Shown piece after piece: positions 8,523 to 19,142 of a stretch of 64,000 bases of DNA. Location of the stretch: positions 2,852,001 through 2,916,000 of the forward strand of contig NZ_CP133838.1 of the NCBI RefSeq assembly GCF_031432975.1, read 5' to 3'. Under the pieces are notes generated by a model. That model worked only from the letters and a program-made list of their open reading frames with translations. It did not search any database and had not been told where the DNA came from. Position 1 is the stretch's first letter. Each line of letters begins with the position of its first letter. A program made the translations under genes and the position numbers. The stretch is from Buttiauxella selenatireducens (GTDB lineage: Bacteria > Pseudomonadota > Gammaproteobacteria > Enterobacterales > Enterobacteriaceae).

Positions 8523-10307
8523 ATGCTAAAACGCCTGCTATCCCCACTCACCTTGTTTAACCAACTGGCATTGATTGTGCTGCTGTTGGCGCTGCTGGGT
8601 GTCGCGGGAATGAGTCTTGCGGGTTGGTTGGCACAAGGTATTCAGGGCAACGCGCACGCAATCAATAAAGCCGGGTCGATGCGCATGCAAAGCTATCGTC
8701 TGTTGGCCGCCATTCCGCTCACCGAGAAAGACAATGCTCTGCTTGATGAGATGGAAAAAACCACCTGGAGCGATGACTTAAAAGAAGCGGCAGAACAGGA
8801 CGGGCAACAAGATAAATTAGCCGCGCTGCAACATTACTGGCGCGAGGCGTTAGAGCCTGCCCTGCGTCGTGCCACAAATGCCGAACAGGTTAAACCGCAC
8901 GTAGCGGGTTTCGTCGGGCGCATTGATCAACTGGTCACGACGTTTGACCACACAACCGAACTGCGCCTGCAGCGGATTATCCAGTTGCAACTGGGTATGG
9001 CCGCGTTAATGGGGTTGTTGATCATTTTCACGGTCATCTGGTTACGCAAACGCCTGCTGCGTCCGTGGCGAAAGTTACTGACCATGGCGCAAGCCATTGG
9101 GCAGCGTGACTTCACCCATCGCGTCAATGTGCGGGGTCGAAATGAGATGGCGACGCTGGGTGTGGCGTTAAACAGTATGTCGGAAGAACTCGCGGAAAGT
9201 TACGCAAGCCTTGAGCAGCGTGTGCGTGAGAAAACCGCTGGGCTTGAACAAAAAAATCAGATGTTGTCATTTCTCTATCAGGCTAATCGCCGTTTGCACT
9301 CTCAGGCTCCGCTGTGTCAGCGCCTGTCTCCGGTCCTGAGCGATCTACAGCATTTGACGCCGCTGCGTAATCTCGAACTACGGGTCTACGAGTATGAAGA
9401 CGAAGAGAATTACGAAGAATATACCTACCAGCCCGACAGCAGCTGTGAAGCCAGCGGTTGTCATCTTTGCCCGCGTGAACCCAGCCCTGAGCCTTGCGAA
9501 ACGACACCGCAAAAATGGCGATTAACCGATAACCATATTCAATACGGTCTGGTGCTGGCGCAGTTACCGCTTGGCAGCAGCCTGACGCACGACCAACAGC
9601 AATTAGTGTTGACGCTGATGGAGCAATTGACGGCTACTCTCGCGCTGGAGCGCCAGTACGAACGCCAACAGCAACTGGTGGTCATGGAGGAGCGATCCGC
9701 TATTGCGCGCGAATTACACGACTCCATCGCCCAGTCGCTCTCCTGCCTGAAGATGCAGGTCAGCTGTTTGCAAATGCAGGGGGCTACGCTGCCCCCTGAA
9801 ATGCAGACATTACTCGGCCAGATGCGTAGCGAACTGAATACTTCATGGCGTCAGTTGCGCGAATTGTTGACCACTTTCCGTCTGCAATTGACCGAACCTG
9901 GATTGCGTCCGGCGCTCGAAGAGAGTTGTCGCGAATTTAGTGAAAAACTCGGCTTCCCGGTGGTCCTCGATTATCAAGTGCCGCCGCGTCTGGTGCCCTC
10001 ACATCAGGCGATTCATCTGGTACAAATCGCCCGTGAAGCATTGAATAACTGCCTGAAACACGCCAGCGCCACAGCATGTGGGGTAAGCGTGATACACCGC
10101 GAGAATCAAATGACCTTAACCATATGGGATAACGGTTGTGGTATCCCCGACAACGGTGAACGCCGCAATCACTACGGACTGATTATTATGCGAGACCGCG
10201 CACAGAGCCTAAAAGGTGACTGCCAGGTGCTTGCCCGCCCAGGTGGCGGTACTCAAGTCGTCGTGAGTTTTATCCCCGAAATAGCCACAGGAGCCCATCA
10301 TGAGTAA
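8523..10307 (+). CDS. narX: Nitrate/nitrite sensor histidine kinase NarX
   Basis: A 594-residue inner-membrane sensor. TM1 is at ~15-37. A periplasmic domain begins with the nitrate-binding P-box ([17 protein letters not shown], ~53-69). TM2 is at ~152-174, followed by a HAMP domain and a signalling helix. The Cys-containing central module typical of NarX is present ([16 protein letters not shown], ~304-320). A HisKA_3 domain has the phospho-acceptor His in [13 protein letters not shown], and the HATPase domain follows (NNCLKHA, DNGCGI). It phosphorylates NarL in response to nitrate. It overlaps narL by 8 bases, so the pair is translationally coupled. Confidence 0.97.
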   Translation: MLKRLLSPLTLFNQLALIVLLLALLGVAGMSLAGWLAQGIQGNAHAINKAGSMRMQSYRLLAAIPLTEKDNALLDEMEKTTWSDDLKEAAEQDGQQDKLAALQHYWREALEPALRRATNAEQVKPHVAGFVGRIDQLVTTFDHTTELRLQRIIQLQLGMAALMGLLIIFTVIWLRKRLLRPWRKLLTMAQAIGQRDFTHRVNVRGRNEMATLGVALNSMSEELAESYASLEQRVREKTAGLEQKNQMLSFLYQANRRLHSQAPLCQRLSPVLSDLQHLTPLRNLELRVYEYEDEENYEEYTYQPDSSCEASGCHLCPREPSPEPCETTPQKWRLTDNHIQYGLVLAQLPLGSSLTHDQQQLVLTLMEQLTATLALERQYERQQQLVVMEERSAIARELHDSIAQSLSCLKMQVSCLQMQGATLPPEMQTLLGQMRSELNTSWRQLRELLTTFRLQLTEPGLRPALEESCREFSEKLGFPVVLDYQVPPRLVPSHQAIHLVQIAREALNNCLKHASATACGVSVIHRENQMTLTIWDNGCGIPDNGERRNHYGLIIMRDRAQSLKGDCQVLARPGGGTQVVVSFIPEIATGAHHE

Positions 10308-10950
10308 CCCGGAAGCCTCGACCATTTTGCTAATCGACGATCATCCGATGCTGCGTACTGGCGTTAAACAATTGATCAGTATGGCGCCGGAACTGGCCGT
10401 TGTGGGCGAAGCGGGCAATGGCGCGCAAGGCGTACTGCTGGCGGAGGAACTCGACCCTGATCTGATCTTGCTGGATTTGAATATGCCTGGCATGAACGGT
10501 CTGGAAACGCTGGATTGCCTGCGCGAAAAACCGCTTTCTGGCCGCATCGTGGTCTTTAGCGTCTCAAACCATGAAGAAGATGTGGTCACCGCGCTGAAGA
10601 GAGGGGCTGATGGTTATTTGTTGAAAGACATGGAACCGGAAGATTTACTCAAAGCGTTGCAACAAGCCGCTGCGGGGGAGATGGTGCTTAGCGAAGCGCT
10701 AACGCCAGTGCTGGCCGCAAGTTTACGCGCCAACCGCGCCACATCTGACCGCGATGTGAATCTTCTGACGCCGCGTGAGCGCGACATTCTCAAGCTGATC
10801 GCCCAGGGTTTGCCGAACAAAATGATCGCTCGTCGTCTCGACATCACGGAAAGCACAGTGAAAGTTCACGTTAAGCATCTGCTTAAAAAGATGAAGCTCA
10901 AATCCCGCGTAGAAGCGGCCGTTTGGGTGCATCAGGATCGTATTTTCTGA
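10300..10950 (+). CDS. narL: Nitrate/nitrite response regulator NarL
   Basis: A 216-residue NarL/FixJ-type regulator, the same length as E. coli NarL. The receiver domain has the acidic pocket DDHP, the phospho-acceptor Asp in [14 protein letters not shown], and the conserved Lys in [12 protein letters not shown]. The C-terminal LuxR-type helix-turn-helix reads [22 protein letters not shown]. When phosphorylated by NarX or NarQ it activates narG and narK and represses alternative respiratory genes. It is convergent with ychO. Confidence 0.97.
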   Translation: MSNPEASTILLIDDHPMLRTGVKQLISMAPELAVVGEAGNGAQGVLLAEELDPDLILLDLNMPGMNGLETLDCLREKPLSGRIVVFSVSNHEEDVVTALKRGADGYLLKDMEPEDLLKALQQAAAGEMVLSEALTPVLAASLRANRATSDRDVNLLTPRERDILKLIAQGLPNKMIARRLDITESTVKVHVKHLLKKMKLKSRVEAAVWVHQDRIF

Positions 10951-10986
10951 TTGCTTGTGTCATGGAAAGAACGGTGGATTCCGCGA

Positions 10987-12387
10987 CTATTCGGGTAATA
11001 ACTCGTAACGTGGATCGTTGAGCGGATCCACCCGCAGCGGTTCCGCCATTTTCAACGTAATCCAGTTAGACGTGACTTTCTGGCCTTTATCATCCTCGAT
11101 AACCACAGACAGACGATACTCGTGTGGCCCCTGCTCGCTCCATGCAGGCATAATCATGCTCCAGCCGTTGGTATCACGATTATCGGCAGGTGGTGTCAAA
11201 CTCAGATCCTGGGTGTCGCCCTGCCAGATGATGCTTCGAATCCCGTGGCTGGCACGGATTTGCAACTTGAGTGCCACCGTTTCACCAGGCTGTAATTCCC
11301 AGGGTGGCGTGGCCAAAAAGACCGACAATGTTTTACGTTGGCGATATTCCAGCACCGGCAGCGAATCGCGCTCCACGCTGTCATACCGACTGCCGCGCAG
11401 CGAACTGGTGGTCGCCACTTCAGCGGCAGAAAGCTGTTTACTCACCGGCACGCCAAAACGATAGTTTACTTTCAGCCCAAGGTTATCCTGCGACACGCCG
11501 CTCTCACCCTGCTTATGCTGGGCTGTGAGCGTGACGAGAGGGATCGGCGTGTAGTTCAATCCCATCGTCACCGCCACCGGGTTGCGATAACCGGTGCCGC
11601 TATCAAACAGATCAACACTGTCACCAAAATACTTCTCGAAGCTCAGGCTGGTATTGATGTGCCGATAAAAAGGTAGCCAGGCTTGCGCGGTCACGTCATA
11701 ACCCCGTGCAAGGCGCTGCTCCAGCGTTTCGCTATCGCCTTCTTGCCAACTGTTGAGCGGCTGATAGAAATTTGCCGAAAGACGTAAATATTCACCCCAT
11801 GCTTCAGCGCCTAACCCTGCGCGTTGCAAATGGGTGGAGAGCTGATTGTCATAAAAAGCGTTGTAGCCCAACAACCATTGCCCGGCAACCCAACGCTGCC
11901 CTGCGCCAAGGTTACCCATCATGCCCTCATCCTGCTGGGCAAAACCTATCTGGCTCCAGGTCAGGTAACGATTGTTATCTTCCCACGGACTAAAAAGCGA
12001 GGCGTTGCTGCCGTTCCAGTTACCGTGTTCATCGACTCGCAAATTTATGCTGGCTTTACCCCAGGGCGACAATAACGATTCGGCTTCGTTGGTCACTTTG
12101 TCCGTTAATACATCCCGCAGCCTGGCAAAAGCGAACATCCGCGCTTGTTCACCCGAATCCAGCCCGTCATCCAACATGCTGGCTTCACCGAATTTCTTTG
12201 CCATCGCGGCGATTTCCCGCGCCGCGGCATCGCTTTCAGGCGCAAGGCCCATATCGGGCAACTGTTCAGTGGTTTGGTCAAAAGGGTTTTCGGCTTGCTC
12301 GATAAAGGTCTGCCGGGTGCTGGCAGCCCCTCCCGCGCTGAGGAGTGCATATGAAAGGGTAAACAACGGAACCGCTTTTCTAAACAT
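10987..12387 (-). CDS. ychO: Invasin/intimin-like outer membrane protein YchO
   Basis: A 466-residue protein with an N-terminal signal peptide (hydrophobic stretch ending near SAGGAAS). An inverse-autotransporter beta-domain follows (~95-300, e.g. WGKASINLRVDEHGNWNGS, QRWVAGQWLLGYNAFYDNQ), then a short C-terminal Ig-like part. E. coli ychO lies in the same position, convergent with narL. Unlike true invasins it lacks a long passenger, so an adhesive role is uncertain. Confidence 0.88.
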   Translation of the reverse strand: MFRKAVPLFTLSYALLSAGGAASTRQTFIEQAENPFDQTTEQLPDMGLAPESDAAAREIAAMAKKFGEASMLDDGLDSGEQARMFAFARLRDVLTDKVTNEAESLLSPWGKASINLRVDEHGNWNGSNASLFSPWEDNNRYLTWSQIGFAQQDEGMMGNLGAGQRWVAGQWLLGYNAFYDNQLSTHLQRAGLGAEAWGEYLRLSANFYQPLNSWQEGDSETLEQRLARGYDVTAQAWLPFYRHINTSLSFEKYFGDSVDLFDSGTGYRNPVAVTMGLNYTPIPLVTLTAQHKQGESGVSQDNLGLKVNYRFGVPVSKQLSAAEVATTSSLRGSRYDSVERDSLPVLEYRQRKTLSVFLATPPWELQPGETVALKLQIRASHGIRSIIWQGDTQDLSLTPPADNRDTNGWSMIMPAWSEQGPHEYRLSVVIEDDKGQKVTSNWITLKMAEPLRVDPLNDPRYELLPE

Positions 12388-12462
12388 CTGGAAATTATAA
12401 CATCTTAACCCTGCAAATCACGCCAAAAGGGGTAAACACAGATTACTCCTGAAATACTTTCG

Positions 12463-12660
12463 TCATGCGTCGAGAGTTTTAGCGAGCAGCGTTTTCAGTT
12501 CAGGGACACACGAACCACATTGGGTTCCACAGCGCAGTTTCTCGCCGAGCATAGTCACCGAATGGCAGCCCGACGCGATGGCGTGCGTAATAGATTTCTC
12601 CCCTACGCTAAAACAGGTGCACACGGTGCGACCGGCATCCACGAGGGTTCCCGCCGCTTT
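12463..12660 (-). pseudogene. nasA: Detached C-terminal [2Fe-2S] (BFD-like) module of NasA
   Basis: Downstream of the premature nasA stop, a different reading frame continues the family sequence as GRTVCTCFSVGEKS...GCHSVTMLGEKLRCGTQCGSC...LLAKTLDA and ends in TGA at 12463. The four Cys (CTC and CGTQCGSC) match the extra [2Fe-2S] cluster module at the C-terminus of Klebsiella NasA. One extra base in the GGGGGAAAAG tract (minus strand, 12658-12666) would join it to nasA. Confidence 0.82.
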
Positions 12661-15062
12661 TCCCCCAGCAAAAGATGGCGCCCCTGTGGCGTTTGCGGCG
12701 CTGTTTCAAATCCCGCAACTACCGAAGCAGTGTGAATATCTGGCCACGTTTTCGCGCTGTAAAACGCCAGTTGCAGCTCACCTGCATGCCAGGCGAGCAC
12801 GTTATAAAACTCACTATTTCCCTGCGCATACTGCAACTGCCAGCCTCTCGCAGCACTCAGCGTTTCAATCCACGATTCAGGCGGCGTGTCTGCGGCACAC
12901 AGAAAATGGTGTATGCCAGCAGAAGCCTGGCGCCACCACTGAATATCCTCGGTAAACGCTATCTGATTGCGGGCAAATATTTCTCCCCGCCATGACGGCT
13001 GCCAGTGTTGAATACGCACCGCCGTCTGCTTGCTTTCCGGCTGCCCGGAATGAGGACAGCACACGCTCGCTACCAGGCTATTAATCTGCCCTTTGCGGGC
13101 AAACTGTTGACTCCAGTGCATGGGAATAAACACATTGCCTGGCACCAGGCTGTCACTCTCCTGCACTCGCGCTACCATTCCCCCCAGCCGCGAAACAACT
13201 CTCACCAATCCATTATTTGTGACACCGTAACGTTTAGCATCGAGTGGATGAATATCCAATAGCGGCATATTGATATGCTGCATTAAACGCGGAACGAGAC
13301 CCGTACGCGTCATGGTATGCCACTGATCGCGGATCCGTCCGCTGTTGAGGATCAGCGGATAGTGAGCATCAGCAATAGCCTGCGGTAATTCCGGTTCGAT
13401 GGGCACCATCTGGAATTTGCCATCTGGTCGCCAGCTTTTAAAGGACTGATGACACTGTGTGGAGACCGGCCAACGTACCGGCTCCAGCGCGTCATACTGT
13501 TCACGGCTCAGGTTTGCCAGCCCGCTGATATCAAAAGCGCGAGATCCATTATTTTCAAAACCGGAAAGTGCCGCATGCTCGCTGAAAATGTCGTGTGGAT
13601 GTCGCCAGTTAAAGGCATCCTGATAGCCCAGACGTTGCGCGATTTGCGCCAGTATCCACCAGTCTGCCCGTGCCTCGCCCGCTGCGGGCATAAACGCACG
13701 CTGGCGTGAAATCCGGCGTTCAGAATTGGTGACAGTGCCGTTCTTCTCACCCCATGCCAGCGCCGGGAATCTGACCGAAGCGTAACGCGACGTGTCCGTT
13801 TCACGCACCACGTCAGAAACGATCACCAGCGGGCAGTTCGCCAGCGCCCGTTCTACACGCGACGCATCGGGCAGCGAAACCACTGGGTTAGTGCCCATTA
13901 TCCATACCGCTTTAACTTCGCCGCGCCCGATGGCAGCAAACAGTTCCACCGCCATCAGCCCCGGCGTTTGGGCAATGCGTTCACTCCCCCAGAAACGCGC
14001 TAGCCTGGCAATATCTGCAGCATCAAAATTCATATGGCTGGCCAGTTGATTAGCCAGGCCACCCACTTCGCGCCCACCCATTGCATTTGGCTGTCCGGTC
14101 AGCGAAAACGGGCCGCAGCCAGGCCGTCCAAGTTTGCCACTCGCCAGATGGACGTTGATTATCGCGTTGCATTTGTCGCTACCGCTCGAGGATTGATTAA
14201 TTCCCATGGTGTAGAGCGTCATGGCGCGGTCGCACTGACTGAACCATTGCCACAACGTCTGCACATCCTCCTGATTGAGCTGACAAAAGTCGGCGGTTTT
14301 TGCCAGATCCCAGCTTTCAGCAAGACCCAGCGCCGCGCTTTGCCCATCAAACTGTCCGGCAACAAGGCGTTGCTGTTGATGCAGGTCATTCAGCAGGCCG
14401 ACAAACAGTGCGGCATCGCTGCCAGGTCGCAGCGCCAGGTGCAAATCTGCGATGTCGCAGGTCGCGGTTCGGCGCGGATCGATGACGACAATTTTCATCG
14501 TCGGACGCTGTTGCCTGGCTTGCACCAGGCGTTGATAAAGTACCGGATGCGCCCAGGCTGCATTAGAACCGGTCAATATCACCAGGTCGGTTTGTTCCAG
14601 GTCTTCATAACTACACGGAACGTAATCTGCGCCAAATGCACGTTTGTAGCCCACCACTGCCGAAGACATACACAACCGTGAATTGGTGTCGATATTGGCC
14701 GCGCCGATGAATCCCTTCATCAGTTTATTCGCAACGTAATAGTCTTCGGTCAGCAGTTGACCGGAAGCATAAAATGCCACCGCTTTCGGGCCGAACTCTT
14801 CAATAATGGCATTGAGTCGTCGCGCCGTTTCATCCAGTGCAGCACTCCATTCCACGCGTTCGCCGTTAACTTCGGGATAAAGCAAACGCCCTTCCTGCCC
14901 CAGCGTTTCGCCAAGCGCCGCGCCCTTCACGCACAATCGCCCAAAATTTGCGGGATGCTGTTTATCGCCGCTTATGACGAAGGTTCCGGCTGCTGTTTGC
15001 TCAGCTTCAATGCCACACCCAACCCCGCAATAAGGGCACGTGGAACGCACCGCGCGTTTCAT
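12603..15062 (-). CDS. nasA: Assimilatory nitrate reductase catalytic subunit NasA (frameshifted near the 3' end)
   Basis: Cytoplasmic molybdoenzyme that reduces nitrate to nitrite for nitrogen assimilation. ATG 15062 gives MKRAVRSTCPYCGVGCG, with the N-terminal [4Fe-4S] Cys set (CPYCGVGC...GRLCVKG), then the molybdopterin and dinucleotide-binding domains. It follows the nasC/nasB ORF with a 4-base overlap. The frame as sequenced ends at 12603 after a non-family tail (REPSWMPVAPCAPVLA). The expected C-terminal [2Fe-2S] domain continues in another frame. Either the gene really lost this domain (819 residues remain) or a homopolymer base was miscalled. The core catalytic part is intact. Confidence 0.9.
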   Translation of the reverse strand: MKRAVRSTCPYCGVGCGIEAEQTAAGTFVISGDKQHPANFGRLCVKGAALGETLGQEGRLLYPEVNGERVEWSAALDETARRLNAIIEEFGPKAVAFYASGQLLTEDYYVANKLMKGFIGAANIDTNSRLCMSSAVVGYKRAFGADYVPCSYEDLEQTDLVILTGSNAAWAHPVLYQRLVQARQQRPTMKIVVIDPRRTATCDIADLHLALRPGSDAALFVGLLNDLHQQQRLVAGQFDGQSAALGLAESWDLAKTADFCQLNQEDVQTLWQWFSQCDRAMTLYTMGINQSSSGSDKCNAIINVHLASGKLGRPGCGPFSLTGQPNAMGGREVGGLANQLASHMNFDAADIARLARFWGSERIAQTPGLMAVELFAAIGRGEVKAVWIMGTNPVVSLPDASRVERALANCPLVIVSDVVRETDTSRYASVRFPALAWGEKNGTVTNSERRISRQRAFMPAAGEARADWWILAQIAQRLGYQDAFNWRHPHDIFSEHAALSGFENNGSRAFDISGLANLSREQYDALEPVRWPVSTQCHQSFKSWRPDGKFQMVPIEPELPQAIADAHYPLILNSGRIRDQWHTMTRTGLVPRLMQHINMPLLDIHPLDAKRYGVTNNGLVRVVSRLGGMVARVQESDSLVPGNVFIPMHWSQQFARKGQINSLVASVCCPHSGQPESKQTAVRIQHWQPSWRGEIFARNQIAFTEDIQWWRQASAGIHHFLCAADTPPESWIETLSAARGWQLQYAQGNSEFYNVLAWHAGELQLAFYSAKTWPDIHTASVVAGFETAPQTPQGRHLLLGEKRREPSWMPVAPCAPVLA

Positions 15063-18000
15063 GATGCCACCGCACGCATAATCAGCGCCTGATTCCCCAC
15101 CCACACCGTGCCCTGTTCGACTTTTACCGGCCACGCACGCACGGCCCGTTCACCGTCTGGCGTGCATCCATCGCGCAAGCGAATTCGGTGTTTATACAGT
15201 GGGGAAATCACAATCGGCTCGCCGCTGGCGTCACCCACGATCCCGCGTGATAGCACGTTGGCATCGCTACCCGGCTCGAGATTATCGAGGGCGTAAATAG
15301 TCTCACCTATGCGGAACAGCGCGATTTGATGCTCGCCCAGGCGTGCGCCAATTCCGGCCTGCGCAGGGATCGCGTTAATATCACATACCGCCTGCCACGG
15401 TTTTACCGGAAGCAGTGCTTGCGGATGTGTCACCTCATTGACGGGCTGTCGTTGCTGGCGCAGATTCTGACGCTGTACCGCTTCGTCAGGTTTATCGCTG
15501 TTAACGTAGGAGAGAAACAGTGCCAGTCTGTCCGGGCTGTTGAGCGTGGTTTGCCACTCGCACTGGTACGTTTCCACCACGTTACTCATCTCTTTTTCCA
15601 GCTCGTCGGTAAGGCCTAAACTGTCGTGCAAAATGACCTCTCGCAGATAGTCAATGCCACCTTCGAGGTTATCCATCCAGGTACTGGTGCGCTGTAAACG
15701 GTCGGCGGTGCGGATGTAAAACATCAGCAAGCAGTCGATGGTGCGAATCAGAGTTTCACGATCCAAATCGCTGGCAAACAAATCCGCATGCCGCGGTTTC
15801 ATGCCACCGTTACCGCAAACATAGAGATTCCAGCCTTTGTCGGTGGCAATCACCCCGATGTCCTTACTTTGTGCTTCGGCGCATTCACGGGTACAGCCAG
15901 AAACCGCCATTTTGATTTTGTGCGGTGAGCGCAGCCCCTTGTAACGGTTTTCCAGCTCAATCGCGAGGCCGGTCGAGTCCTGTACGCCGTATCGACACCA
16001 CGTCGAACCCACGCACGATTTCACCGTGCGTAACGATTTTCCGTAGGCATGACCGGTTTCAAATCCCGCCGCGACCAATTCTGACCAAATCGCTGGCAGC
16101 TCTTCCAGGCGTGCGCCAAATAAGTCTATGCGCTGGCCGCCGGTAATTTTGCTGTATAACTGATAACGCTTTGCCACCTGGCCGATAGCAATCAGCCCGT
16201 CCGGTGTAATTTCCCCCGCAGGAACGCGCGGAACAATAGAGTAAGTACCGTCTTTCTGGATGTTGGCAAAATAACGGTCATTAGTGTCCTGTAGCGGCAA
16301 ATGTGCCGGTTTTAACAGGTATTCATTCCAGCATGATGCCAGCACAGAGGCCGCCAGCGGTTTGCAGATTTCGCAACCATGACCGTGACCGTAGCGGCTA
16401 ATCAGCTGTTCAAAACTGCGGATGTGATTGACGCGAACCAGGTGATAAATCTCTTGTCGTGAGTATGGGAAGTGCTCGCAGATGTCCTTTTTCACCTCCA
16501 CACCCTGCAGGTGTAACTGGTACTCCAGCACCTGTTTCACCAGCACCGAACAACCTCCGCAGCCCGTCGCCGCTTTGGTGCAGGATTTAATCGCCCCCAT
16601 GTCACCTGCTCCCATGTTCACTGCGGAACAAATATCCGCCTTGCTGACGTTGTGGCACGAGCAAATCTGCGCCGTGTCGGGCAACGCCGCCACACCTAAA
16701 CCCTTCGGCGTACTACCCGCCGATGTAGGCAAAATCAGGCTTTCGGGTTGGGCGGGCAAAGGCATGGCGTTGAGCATCATTTGCAGCAGTTGCGCATATT
16801 CACTACTGTCGCCCACCAACACACCTCCCAGCAGAGTTTTGTTGTCGCCAGAAACCACGATCTTTTTGTAGATTTGCTGCGGGCCGTTGGTCCACTGGTA
16901 ACTCTGGCTGCCAGGTGTGCGCCCATGAGCATCACCAAATGAGGCCACTTCAATACCCAGCAGCTTCAGTTTGGTGCTCATATCCGCACCGTGAAACCCG
17001 GACTCTTGCCCTGCAAGGGTCGCCGCCGTGACGCGTGCCATCTGGTAACCGGGTGCGACGAGGCCAAAGATTTTCCCTTCCCACAACGCACACTCACCGA
17101 TGGCGTAAATCGCGCTGTCGCTGGTCTGGCAGTGGTCATTGATAACTATCCCGCCACGCTCGCCAACGGCCAAATTTCCGCTTTTCGCCAATTCATCTTG
17201 CGGGCGAATACCGGCGGAAAAGACGATTAAGTCGGTGCTCAGCGTTTCGCCATCGGAGAAATTGAGTTGCAGGCCATTCTCAACCTCAGTAATCGCCGTG
17301 GTGGATTTGCTGGTATGCACCTGAACACCGATATCACTTATTTTCTCACGCAACATCGCGGCACCCGCGTTATCGAGCTGTACCGCCATTAAGTTCGGGG
17401 CAAACTCCACCACATGCGTTTCCAGGCCAAGCTGTTTGAGGGCGTTTGCGGCTTCCAGCCCCAGCAAACCGCCGCCAATCACCACGCCACGCGTGGCGTG
17501 ACGCGCTCGTTCCGCAATTGCATCAAGATCGTCGAGCGTGCGATAGACAAAACAGGCCGGAAGCGTGTGGCCTGGTACGGGTGGGACAAAGGGATACGAT
17601 CCGGTCGCCAGTACCAGTTTATCCCAGAAAATTTCATGCCCCTGGTCATCGCGCACCAGGCGTTGCTTACGGTCAATATCCACGACTTTGCTTTGACAAC
17701 GCAGTTCAATGCCGTTTTCGTTAAAGAAATCCCCCTGAACCATCGACAGCGATTGCGCACTGCGTCCAGCAAAATATTCCGAAAGATGGACACGATCGTA
17801 GGCCGGATGGCGCTCTTCACCGAACACCACAATGTGAAAGCGCAGATGGAGTTGTTGCGCCACACACTGCTCCAGAAAGTGATGGCCGACCATGCCGTGG
17901 CCAATGACTACCAGCGTTTGTTTTGTCATGTCGTCATTTCCGGCAGCCAGCGGCTGCTCATCTGAGAGGAATTCATCAAACAGCACGGCAGGCGTAATCG

Positions 18001-19132
18001 GCGCTGCGCTGCATAAAATGTCGGCCAGGGCATTGGCGGGCGTGATATCCCCCAGCAATAAAGCACCCACTAATTTGCCGCTGCGCAAATGCAGGCAACG
18101 ATAGTGTTTCGCCAGGGGATCAAATGCGGTGAGTATCTGGGTATCCGGTGCTGCGTTGATGTCGCCTGCCGAAAACAGCGGAATGCCACTGACTTTCAGG
18201 CGCGTGCCACGATCCTGATAGCAGAAATCATGAGTGGCTTCAGCGCACAGACGAGCGGCTAATACATCAGCCTGTTGCAGGCACGGAGCCACCAGCCCCC
18301 ACGTCTGCCCGTCTATTTCGCAGCATTCCCCTATTGCGCTGATGTGCGGAGTGTCACTACGCAGTTGGGCATCAACGGTAATACCGCGCTGGCAGGCGAT
18401 TCCCGCTCGCAAGGCCAGCGAAATATTCGGTTTTACGCCGGTTGCGATAATCACCCGCCCGGCAGGTAATACCTCACCGTGGCTCAACACCACGCTATCT
18501 GTATTGATGCGCTCAATGCCGCAATTGAGCTGGCAGACAATGCCGCGCTCTGCGAGATGTTGCTCAAGCAGGACGCCGGCATCCTGATTAAGCTGAATGT
18601 CCATCAACCACGGCTGGCGGTGAACCAGCGTCACGGGGATGTCACGCATGCAAAGTGCGGCAGCCGCTTCAACACCCAGCAATCCGCCACCCAGCACCAC
18701 GGCATCTCCTTCGCCTTGCAAAATAGCGTCGACGTCTGCCAGTGTGCGAAAACCGTGGACATGCGGCAGCGTATGCCCCTCAATCGGCGGGATATAGGGC
18801 AGCGATCCGGTTGCGAAGACCAGTTCGTCATAATTAATGGAGCGCTTTGCCGATCGCACCGTCTGTTGTTGGGTGTCCACGTCCAGCACGGCTTCGCCCG
18901 TTAATAACTCAATACCGTGGGAAACATACCAGGCAGCATCGTGCAGTTGCATGACACTGGCGGGTTTCTCACCCGCCAGTACCGGAGAGAGCTGAATGCG
19001 GTTGTAGCTGAGCCCGGGTTCTTCGCCAAATACTGTAATAGCAAAACGCCCCGAGGCCCGCGCCACAACCTGCTCGACCAGACGAATGGCGGCCATGCCA
19101 TTACCGATAACAATCAGACGTTGCGGTTTCAT
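15059..19132 (-). CDS. nasB: NasC-NasB: electron-transfer flavoprotein joined to assimilatory nitrite reductase
   Basis: One 1357-residue ORF. Residues 1-401 form a complete FAD/NAD(P)H pyridine nucleotide-disulfide oxidoreductase module (VIGNGMAAIRLVE, VVLGGGLLGVEAA), like NasC, the electron donor to NasA. From Met402 (ATG at 17929, VVIGHGMVGHHFLE) it reads as NirB-type nitrite reductase. That part has FAD and NADH folds, a BFD [2Fe-2S] domain (CSCHNV...CGGC), a ferredoxin-like half-domain and the sirohaem/[4Fe-4S] Cys pairs (KSCVGSTWC and VSGCTRECAEA). It ends in a NirD-like Rieske-fold domain lacking obvious Rieske ligands. In K. oxytoca nasC and nasB are described as separate genes; here no stop separates them. 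It reduces nitrite to ammonium. Confidence 0.9.
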   Translation of the reverse strand: MKPQRLIVIGNGMAAIRLVEQVVARASGRFAITVFGEEPGLSYNRIQLSPVLAGEKPASVMQLHDAAWYVSHGIELLTGEAVLDVDTQQQTVRSAKRSINYDELVFATGSLPYIPPIEGHTLPHVHGFRTLADVDAILQGEGDAVVLGGGLLGVEAAAALCMRDIPVTLVHRQPWLMDIQLNQDAGVLLEQHLAERGIVCQLNCGIERINTDSVVLSHGEVLPAGRVIIATGVKPNISLALRAGIACQRGITVDAQLRSDTPHISAIGECCEIDGQTWGLVAPCLQQADVLAARLCAEATHDFCYQDRGTRLKVSGIPLFSAGDINAAPDTQILTAFDPLAKHYRCLHLRSGKLVGALLLGDITPANALADILCSAAPITPAVLFDEFLSDEQPLAAGNDDMTKQTLVVIGHGMVGHHFLEQCVAQQLHLRFHIVVFGEERHPAYDRVHLSEYFAGRSAQSLSMVQGDFFNENGIELRCQSKVVDIDRKQRLVRDDQGHEIFWDKLVLATGSYPFVPPVPGHTLPACFVYRTLDDLDAIAERARHATRGVVIGGGLLGLEAANALKQLGLETHVVEFAPNLMAVQLDNAGAAMLREKISDIGVQVHTSKSTTAITEVENGLQLNFSDGETLSTDLIVFSAGIRPQDELAKSGNLAVGERGGIVINDHCQTSDSAIYAIGECALWEGKIFGLVAPGYQMARVTAATLAGQESGFHGADMSTKLKLLGIEVASFGDAHGRTPGSQSYQWTNGPQQIYKKIVVSGDNKTLLGGVLVGDSSEYAQLLQMMLNAMPLPAQPESLILPTSAGSTPKGLGVAALPDTAQICSCHNVSKADICSAVNMGAGDMGAIKSCTKAATGCGGCSVLVKQVLEYQLHLQGVEVKKDICEHFPYSRQEIYHLVRVNHIRSFEQLISRYGHGHGCEICKPLAASVLASCWNEYLLKPAHLPLQDTNDRYFANIQKDGTYSIVPRVPAGEITPDGLIAIGQVAKRYQLYSKITGGQRIDLFGARLEELPAIWSELVAAGFETGHAYGKSLRTVKSCVGSTWCRYGVQDSTGLAIELENRYKGLRSPHKIKMAVSGCTRECAEAQSKDIGVIATDKGWNLYVCGNGGMKPRHADLFASDLDRETLIRTIDCLLMFYIRTADRLQRTSTWMDNLEGGIDYLREVILHDSLGLTDELEKEMSNVVETYQCEWQTTLNSPDRLALFLSYVNSDKPDEAVQRQNLRQQRQPVNEVTHPQALLPVKPWQAVCDINAIPAQAGIGARLGEHQIALFRIGETIYALDNLEPGSDANVLSRGIVGDASGEPIVISPLYKHRIRLRDGCTPDGERAVRAWPVKVEQGTVWVGNQALIMRAVAS

Positions 19133-19142
19133 AAGCGGCTCC

